Assembly (NCBI GenBank): GCA_021160985.1
Contig: JAGHBN010000025.1
Location: 1 to 11,190, forward strand
Direction: 5' to 3'
DNA length: 11,190 nt
Source of the DNA: Thermococcus sp.
GTDB taxonomy: Archaea; Methanobacteriota_B; Thermococci; Thermococcales; Thermococcaceae
Position numbers and translations under genes: made by a program. Positions 1 through 5,700 of this stretch are shown here, piece by piece (within the stretch, counting starts at the first letter, position 1; each line of letters begins with the position of its first letter). The notes under the pieces were generated by a model. It made no database searches and was not told the origin of the DNA. It worked only from the letters and a program-made list of their open reading frames with translations.

Positions 1-215
1 GAGCCGACCTCCGCGCCCTTGACCTTCGCGTTGCTCAGCTCCTTCAAAGCGAGAATGCCGTGGAGGTGCTGGGGCCTTAAACCCGGGCTCGGCCTGTTGG
101 CGCGGATTTTGGTTATCTTAACCGGTTTTCCGGTGATCACCGAGAGGGCCACGCTCGTCCTCAGTATCTGACCACCGCCCTCGCCGTACGAGCCGTCTAT
201 CTCGACCCACTCCAT
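1..215 (-). CDS. rtcA: RNA 3'-terminal phosphate cyclase (partial, N-terminal 71 residues)
   Basis: The minus-strand reading frame starts at an ATG at 215-213 and runs off the left edge with no stop. Its product begins MEWVEIDGSYGEGGGQILRT and continues through a segment ending RANRPSPGLRPQHLHG. The DGSxGEGGGQILRT and RxNRPxPGLxxQHL signatures are characteristic of the RtcA/RCL1 cyclase family. Known function: ATP-dependent conversion of RNA 3'-phosphates to 2',3'-cyclic phosphates through a covalent AMP-histidine intermediate; that histidine lies in the missing C-terminal part. A GGTGGGAG ribosome binding site lies just upstream of the ATG, which supports this start. It is divergent from the gene at 303, with about 87 bases between them. 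The family identity is clear; only the C-terminal two-thirds or more cannot be checked. Confidence 0.95.
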   Translation of the reverse strand, partial: MEWVEIDGSYGEGGGQILRTSVALSVITGKPVKITKIRANRPSPGLRPQHLHGILALKELSNAKVKGAEVG

Positions 216-246
216 TCTCCCACCGTAGTGAGATTTTCCGCGAAGC

Positions 247-254
247 CTAAAAAC
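247..254 (-). promoter_or_regulatory. Putative TATA box for rtcA
   Basis: On the minus strand this reads GTTTTTAG, preceded by CGTCAG. It lies about 32 bases upstream of the rtcA ATG. A transcript starting about 25 bases downstream would have a leader of roughly 10 bases including the GGTGGGAG site, which suits Thermococcales. This is inferred from position and composition only. Confidence 0.45.
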
Positions 255-264
255 CTGACGAAAG

Positions 265-272
265 GCTTTTAG
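265..272 (+). promoter_or_regulatory. Putative BRE/TATA element for the gene at 303
   Basis: CGAAAGGCTTTTAG (259-272) resembles an archaeal BRE (CGAAAG) followed by a T-rich TATA box. It sits about 31 bases before the chosen ATG at 303, leaving a very short leader with the GGTGAGAG site. The rtcA promoter lies back to back with it on the other strand. Confidence 0.45.
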
Positions 273-302
273 GCGGGCCGAATAATGTGGCATGGTGAGA
301 GT

Positions 303-857
303 ATGGACGAGCTGGAGTTCTGCGTGAAGAGCCTGAGCTACCCTCTCGGAACCCTCCTCGAAACCCTGAAGAGAGAACCCGGGGATAAAGTGGTGGTCAC
401 CGGCAGGGAGCTCTACGTTCCCCTCATCCCCTGTGCAGCACTCTGCTATCTCGTGGCAAGGGCACTATACGGAAGCCTCGACCTCGTTGACAGAAAGAGG
501 CTCGGGGATGACATGGCCTACGTTGAGGAGTTCATCTCGAGGATTCTATCTTCATCCCTCGGCGAGAAAATCCGGCCTTACCTTGAGAAGGCAAGTGAGA
601 TTTCCATAAGGGGCAGGCTCAATGTGGACTGGCTGGAGTTTGAGAGGAGAAGCGAGAGGCTGAGGCCCATCCTGGATAGGATTTTAGCCGGTGAAGAGCC
701 CCAGGAGGTTTCCGGGCTTTCTGTGGACGAGTGCCTCCTCCTGGGCTATCTCGCGGGCGAGAGAAAGAGACGTGAAAAGGTGAACGCCGTCCTCGGGAAG
801 CTTAACCCCTCATTTAGAGAAGCGGTTAAGGCCTACTTCAAAGCTCTCCAAGGTTGA
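303..857 (+). CDS. Conserved-looking hypothetical protein (184 aa)
   Basis: I do not recognise this protein. The start is placed at the ATG at 303 (MDELEFCVKSLSYPLG) because a GGTGAGAG ribosome binding site ends just before it; an in-frame upstream ATG at 285 lacks such a site. The product appears soluble and mainly helical: there is no signal peptide or clear membrane segment, although residues 39-56 form a hydrophobic stretch with two cysteines. Residues 110-133 and 150-165 are strongly charged. Codon use (AGG, CTC, GAG) matches the neighbouring genes, so it looks native. It is transcribed away from rtcA and converges on the minus-strand gene at 838-1659, overlapping its 3' end by 20 bases. 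I considered a GINS subunit and rejected it because the order of a GINS A/B domain pair is not apparent. Confidence 0.75.
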   Translation: MDELEFCVKSLSYPLGTLLETLKREPGDKVVVTGRELYVPLIPCAALCYLVARALYGSLDLVDRKRLGDDMAYVEEFISRILSSSLGEKIRPYLEKASEISIRGRLNVDWLEFERRSERLRPILDRILAGEEPQEVSGLSVDECLLLGYLAGERKRREKVNAVLGKLNPSFREAVKAYFKALQG

Positions 858-1659
858 GCCCCACAGCCAGCTCAAGGGCTTCCTCCAGCGAGATTCCAAG
901 TCCGGATGAGAGCTTCCTGGCCAGCTCTGCTATTCCCATTGCATTTCTCTCGTTGAGTCGGATCTCTGGGAGCCTGGCCACCAGCTCGGTGGAAACCTCC
1001 ACTCCGAGAAGCTCCGACAGCTTTCGAGCGAACTCCTCCCTTTCCATCGGCGGAAGCCTTAAAACTGCCTGAAAGTCGAGGGGCGCGTACTTCGATGCAT
1101 CCTTGGTTTCGACCACAATACTGTAGCTCCTCTCAGCGGCCAGGAGTTCAGCCACCTCTGAGAGGGGGGCCTCGTGGAGTATTACCGTGCCCTCAGGCAC
1201 GACCTTCCTCAGGTCGATGCCGGCCAGGTTCTCAACAACCGCATCAACCCCGAGGGAAAGTACTTTAAGCGGATCAACCTTTGGACCCGCCCCGGTCTTT
1301 GGAACAAGCCTGTCATAAAGGGAATCGCTCACAAGGGTGAACTGGTATACCTCGTCCTCGTCGATGTACAGGACGCCATTTGAGACCAGCTTTAAACCGA
1401 GCCTTGAGAGGGCAGCGGCAAGCCGGGCCTCGGTCCTTGTGGTTATCGCCCTCTTGCCCTCTAGAGGTTCAAATCCCCTGCTTACGAGCCTGTAGTCCTC
1501 TGGAAAAAGGCCCTTCGCGCTGAAAAACTCCTCCAGAGCGCTCTTGGCAGTCTCCTCGCTGACGCCGTACACCTTGATGAACTCCACCCGCTCAGCCTCG
1601 TCTATCCCGACGAAGACCACCGCATCCCTCCGCTCCTTCGGTATCAGCACGTCCTCCAT
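838..1659 (-). CDS. Hypothetical protein (273 aa), possibly a degenerate AAA+ protein
   Basis: I do not recognise a named family. The start is at the ATG at 1659-1657 (MEDVLIPKERRDAVVF), preceded by GGTGGG with four bases between; a GTG four codons upstream overlaps that site and is less likely. The C-terminal half has a faint AAA+ look. VVPEGTVILHEAPLSEV (residues 153-169) resembles a Walker B strand. SIVVETKDASKYAPLDFQAV followed by LRLPPMEREEFARKL (residues 180-214) resembles the sensor 1/arginine-finger region and the start of the lid. Residues 215-270 look like a helical lid. There is no proper Walker A motif; KTGAGPKV (121-128) is at most a remnant. If this reading is right, the protein cannot hydrolyse ATP conventionally. 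It is the second gene of a unit with the phosphoesterase, 23 bases downstream of it, and ends 20 bases inside the convergent gene. Confidence 0.75.
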   Translation of the reverse strand: MEDVLIPKERRDAVVFVGIDEAERVEFIKVYGVSEETAKSALEEFFSAKGLFPEDYRLVSRGFEPLEGKRAITTRTEARLAAALSRLGLKLVSNGVLYIDEDEVYQFTLVSDSLYDRLVPKTGAGPKVDPLKVLSLGVDAVVENLAGIDLRKVVPEGTVILHEAPLSEVAELLAAERSYSIVVETKDASKYAPLDFQAVLRLPPMEREEFARKLSELLGVEVSTELVARLPEIRLNERNAMGIAELARKLSSGLGISLEEALELAVGLNLGEL

Positions 1660-1682
1660 GCTACCCACCACAAAAGGAGAAA

Positions 1683-2195
1683 TCAGAGGCTCATGGCCCC
1701 CAAAAGCTCTCCGGTATCGAGGTTAACGATTTTAACCTCCCTCCTCCTCGTGTCGAGAAGGGCAACACTCTTGACGCCGGTTACGTAGCCGCAGACTTCC
1801 CCCGGATTCACGAGGATCGTCATGCCCTCCTCCCTTATCTCGTACCTGTGGGTGTGACCCACTATGACGACGTCGTACAGCCTGCTCCTGGCAAGCGCGC
1901 GAACGATGCGCTCGTCCGTTCCGTGGGTAACCGCTATTTTCATCCCGTCCGCCTCTATCTCCAGTATCTCGTCGCATATTCCCAGGGCCTCATGGAGACC
2001 TTCCCTTTCACCGTCGTTGTTGCCAAAGACTCCCTTGAGAGGGGCCTTGAGCTTTCCAAGCTCCCTCGCTACGAAAGGCGCTACGAAATCCCCTGCGTGA
2101 AGCACCAGCTCGACGTTCTGTTCGTTGAAAAAGTCCACAGCCTTTCTAATAGCCGGTAAGTTGTCGTGAGTGTCGCTCATAATACCTACAAGCAT
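1683..2195 (-). CDS. Metallophosphoesterase, YfcE/MJ0936 family (170 aa)
   Basis: This is a small calcineurin-like phosphoesterase of the YfcE/MJ0936 type (COG0622-like). All metal-binding motifs are visible in order: SDTHDN (residues 7-12; D8, H10), HAGDF (33-37; D36), GNND (58-61; N60), THG (90-92; H91) and GHTH (113-116; H114, H116). These form the two-metal centre that hydrolyses phosphodiester or phosphomonoester substrates; the family acts on small substrates in vitro, but the physiological substrate is not known. At 170 residues the length is typical and there is no extra domain or membrane segment. The start is at the ATG at 2195 (MLVGIMSDTH) because GGTGGG precedes it; the frame extends 22 codons further upstream without such a site. 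It is the first gene of a minus-strand pair and is divergent from gins23. Confidence 0.93.
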   Translation of the reverse strand: MLVGIMSDTHDNLPAIRKAVDFFNEQNVELVLHAGDFVAPFVARELGKLKAPLKGVFGNNDGEREGLHEALGICDEILEIEADGMKIAVTHGTDERIVRALARSRLYDVVIVGHTHRYEIREEGMTILVNPGEVCGYVTGVKSVALLDTRRREVKIVNLDTGELLGAMSL

Positions 2196-2225
2196 GTTCC
2201 CACCATAGGGATGTGACCCCAATCT

Positions 2226-2234
2226 CCTTATAAC
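2226..2234 (-). promoter_or_regulatory. Putative TATA box for the phosphoesterase operon
   Basis: On the minus strand this reads GTTATAAGG, preceded by CAAGG, about 31 bases before the phosphoesterase ATG. That is the expected spacing for an archaeal TATA box with a short leader. It is only about 14 bases from the oppositely oriented gins23 TATA element, so the two promoters may compete or be co-regulated. Confidence 0.5.
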
Positions 2235-2247
2235 CCTTGACCCAAAG

Positions 2248-2255
2248 TTTAATAG
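2248..2255 (+). promoter_or_regulatory. Putative BRE/TATA for gins23-mcm
   Basis: CCCAAAGTTTAATAG (2241-2255) has an A-rich BRE-like stretch followed by TTTAATAG. A start site about 25 bases downstream falls near 2278, leaving about 16 bases of leader that contain the GGTGGT ribosome binding site before the ATG at 2294. This is a position-based inference. Confidence 0.5.
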
Positions 2256-2293
2256 CTTCAACCGAAGAGGGCTCTATTCGAGAGGGTGGTACC

Positions 2294-2788
2294 ATGTTCA
2301 CTGGTAGGGCAAAGATAGCAGTCAAAGTGCTTAAACCCTTCGGAGACTGGAAAAGGGGCGACATAATCCTGCTGGAGGACTGGAAAGCCAAGGAGCTCTG
2401 GGAGTCAGGGGTAGTTGATGTTATCGACGAGGCCGATAAGATAATAGGCGAGATAGACAGGGCGATAAATGAGGAGAAGGAAAACGAGCCCATAATGCCC
2501 CTTCCCGCGGGCCTGTATGAGAGGGCGGAGTTCTATATGTACTACCTCGAGAACTACGTGAGAATGAACGCCGGCGAGGGCATCGAGGCCATCAACATCA
2601 AGCTGACCAAGCTCGCCAACCTGAAGAAGAAGCTGAAGCACCTCAAGATGATACGTTTCAGAAAGATACTCGAGGCGGTGAGACTGAGGCCGAACAGCCT
2701 CGAGATACTCTCCCGCCTGTCGCCGGAGGAGAAGAGTGTATACCTCCAGATATCTAAAATCAGGAACGAGTGGCTGGGTGAGGAGTGA
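2294..2788 (+). CDS. gins23: GINS complex subunit Gins23
   Basis: Archaeal GINS subunit of the Gins23 (Psf2/Psf3-like) type, part of the replicative CMG-like helicase, where GINS stimulates and bridges MCM. A small beta-rich B domain comes first (residues 1-45, MFTGRAKIAVKVL through ESGVVDVID), then an acidic linker, then the helical A domain (about 65-160), which begins PLPAGLYERAEFYMYYLENY. The B-then-A order is what separates Gins23 from Gins51. The start is the ATG at 2294, three bases after a GGTGGT site; the frame is open further upstream but without a site. The stop overlaps the mcm start in TGATG, so translation is probably coupled. From memory, the Gins23 gene also sits directly before mcm in Pyrococcus and T. 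kodakarensis. The product is 164 residues with no oddities seen. Confidence 0.9.
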   Translation: MFTGRAKIAVKVLKPFGDWKRGDIILLEDWKAKELWESGVVDVIDEADKIIGEIDRAINEEKENEPIMPLPAGLYERAEFYMYYLENYVRMNAGEGIEAINIKLTKLANLKKKLKHLKMIRFRKILEAVRLRPNSLEILSRLSPEEKSVYLQISKIRNEWLGEE

Positions 2789-2790
2789 TG
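2776..2790 (+). promoter_or_regulatory. Ribosome binding site and TGATG overlap coupling gins23 to mcm
   Basis: GGGTGAGGAG lies within the last gins23 codons, and the gins23 TGA (2786-2788) shares its A with the mcm ATG (2788-2790). An in-frame GTG at 2785 directly abuts the ribosome binding site, so the ATG at 2788 is the better start. The arrangement suggests translational reinitiation and matched production of the two helicase parts. Confidence 0.8.
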
Positions 2791-5700
2791 GACAGGGAGG
2801 ACATTATTGAAAGGTTTGCGAGCTTCCTGCGCAACTACGCCGATGACAGGGGAAATGAGGTCTACATAAACAAGCTGAAGGATCTGCTCACCGTCATCCC
2901 AAAGCGCTCGCTGACGATTGACTGGACACACCTAAACTCCTACGACCCGGAGCTCGCGGAAGAGCTCCTCAACAACCCCGAGGAAGCAATAGAGGCTGCA
3001 GAAGATGCCATCCAGATAGTCCTGAGGGAACCTCCAATAGAGAAGAAGGAGGAGTTCAAGGTTCATGCCAGGTTCTACAACCTCCCCAAGACGCTCCTCG
3101 TTAAGGAGCTCGGGAGCGAGCACATAAACCGCTTTATCCAGGTTGACGGTATAGTCACGCGTGTCAGTGAGGTCAAACCCTTCGTCCAGAAGGCCGTTTT
3201 CGTGTGTAAGGACTGCGGAAACGAGATGATAAGGCTCCAAAAGCCGTACGAGAACCTCATAAAGCCGGCAAGATGTGACGCCTGCGGTTCGAGGAACATT
3301 GACCTGGACGTCGAGAAGAGCCGCTTCATCAACTTCCAGAGCTTCCGCCTTCAGGACAGGCCGGAGAGCCTCAAGGGCGGCCAGATGCCAAGGTTCGTTG
3401 ACGCGATACTGCTCGACGATATGGTGGACAGCGCCTTGCCCGGCGACAGGGTTCTGATCACGGGGGTACTCAGGGTAATCCTAGAACAGAAGGACAAGAA
3501 ACCGATATTCAAGAAGGTCTTAGAGGTCAACCACATCGAGCAGCTCAGCAAGGAGATAGAGGAGCTTGACATCTCCCCGGAGGACGAGCAGAAGATAAGG
3601 GAGCTGGCGCGGCGTAAGGACGTCATAGAGACTATAGTGGACTCGATAGCCCCCGCCATCTGGGGCATGAAGGATGTGAAGATGGGCATAGCCCTGGCGC
3701 TCTTCGGCGGTGTCCAGAGGATTCTTCCGGACGGCACGAAGCTGAGGGGAGAGAGCCATGTTTTGCTCGTCGGTGACCCCGGTGTTGCCAAGTGTGTTGA
3801 TTACCATACGAAAGTTCTTCTCGCAGATGGGAGCCTGAGAGAGATTGGCAGGATAATCGAAAAGGCCATCGAAAAGGCAGAGGCAAATGAGACGCTCGGA
3901 AGAGTTGACGATGGCTTTTATGCCCCGATTGAACTCGAACTGTATGCTCTAGACGCAAAGACGCTGAAGGTCAGGAAGGTCAAAGCAAACATCGCCTGGA
4001 AGAGGAAAGCCCCAGATAGGATGTTTAGAATAAAGACTGCGAGCGGGCGCGAAATCCGCGTAACTCCGACTCACCCGTTCTTCACCTTCGAAAACGGCCA
4101 GTTCAGGACGAGGAAAGCTGAGGAGCTGAGGGTTGGGGACTTTATTGCAACGCCAAGGCGCGACAACGAGCCGAGGATAGTGCCCAAAACGGAAGACGAA
4201 GGCCTGAAGAAGCTCCTTGAAGAGTCAGACATCTTCTGGGACAGGATAGTGGAGATTGAGGAATATACTCCGGAGCACGAGTGGGTCTATGACCTCCAGG
4301 TTCCGGAACACCACAACTTCATAGCCAACGACATCTTTGTCCACAACAGCCAGCTCCTCCGCTACGTGGCCAACCTGGCGCCGAGGGCAATTTATACGAG
4401 CGGGAAGAGCAGTTCGGCGGCCGGTCTCTGCGTTGCTCCGGATTCGGTCATTGAAACCAACATGGGAAGGTTTGAAATAGGCTCTCTCGTGGACAGGGTT
4501 ATTCCTGAGGACGTGACTGAGTATAAGAGCGTTGATGCCGAACCCCTTGGACTCACGGTCAAAACAAAAGAGGGGGCACGGAGAGTTCTTCGCCTTTGGA
4601 AGTTGAAAGCCCCAGAAAAGCTCGTGCGCATACGCGCTAAAGATGGCAGGGAAATCGTTGTAACGCCGGAAACGAGGCTTTTAACTCCTGAGGGCTGGAA
4701 ACAGGCAAAGGACATCACAGACCAAGTTTTAACGGATAACGGGGTTGTTAGAGTTACGACCGAGATCATCAGCTCCCCGTACGACCACGTCTACGACCTC
4801 ACGGTTGAGGGCTCTCACAGCTTCATTGCCAACGGCTTTGTCGTCCACAACACGGCCGCCGCAGTCCGGGACGAGTTCACCGGCTCGTGGGTTCTGGAAG
4901 CTGGTGTTCTCGTGTTAGCGGATGGCGGGTTCGCCTGCCTCCACCCCGACTCAAGGGTTCTTGTGAATGGAAAGTACGTCCGCATAGAAGACCTCTTTGA
5001 GTCGGAGAAGTCATACAAGGCCCTCTCCGACGGCCAGGTTGTGGACATCCAGGAGAAGGAGATGGAAGTTACTGCCCTCGACCTCACAAACATGAAGACG
5101 AAGGCATCAAAGGCCACGATAATTCGCAGGAAGCCCTGGAAAGGTGAGCTACTCAGGCTGAAGTTCCGCTCTGGCAATGAGGTGACGCTGACCCCAGACC
5201 ACCTCCTCATAGACGGTCAGACCCTCGAGTGGAAGGAGGCGGAGAAGTTTAAGGTCGGCGAGAGCGTCATCGGACTCGATGAAAACTTCAGCCCCCGCCC
5301 AGATGAAATCACCTCCATCGAGCGCGTTCCCTACGATGGCTACGTCTATGACCTCTACGTGCCCGGCGAGCACAACTTCCTGGCTGAGGGAATTGTTGTC
5401 CACAACTGCATCGACGAGTTCGACAAGATGAGCGACAGGGACAGGAGCGCGATACACGAGGCGCTGGAGCAGCAGAGCTACCACCACGACTTTGAGCTCC
5501 TCTTAGCTGACGGCAGGAAGGTGAAGATAGGTGAGCTGGTTGATTCACTCATTGAGGCCAACCGTGACAGGGTAATCCTCGGCAAGGACACCGAGATCCT
5601 GCCGGTTGATGACATAGAGTTACTTGCCTACGACCTTGAGAAGAAGGAAGTGATCAAGGTCAAGGCGGACCGCGTGAGCAGGCACAAGGCCCCGGAGAAG

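Noticed and set aside
1848..2159. Plus-strand frames opposite the phosphoesterase
   Set aside because: All metal-binding motifs are on the minus strand; the plus-strand frames have no ribosome binding site or family signal.
2237..2293. Upstream extension of gins23 by 19 codons
   Set aside because: The extension covers the putative promoter and lacks its own ribosome binding site; the ATG at 2294 has GGTGGT just before it, and the Gins23 B domain begins there.
2785..2787. GTG at 2785 as the mcm start, one codon before the ATG
   Set aside because: It touches the GGGTGAGGAG ribosome binding site with no spacer, while the ATG at 2788 is better spaced and forms the common TGATG overlap.
2294..2788. 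Calling the GINS subunit Gins51
   Set aside because: The small beta-rich domain comes first and the helical domain second, which is the Gins23 order; Gins51 has the reverse order and, as I recall, sits next to PCNA in these genomes.
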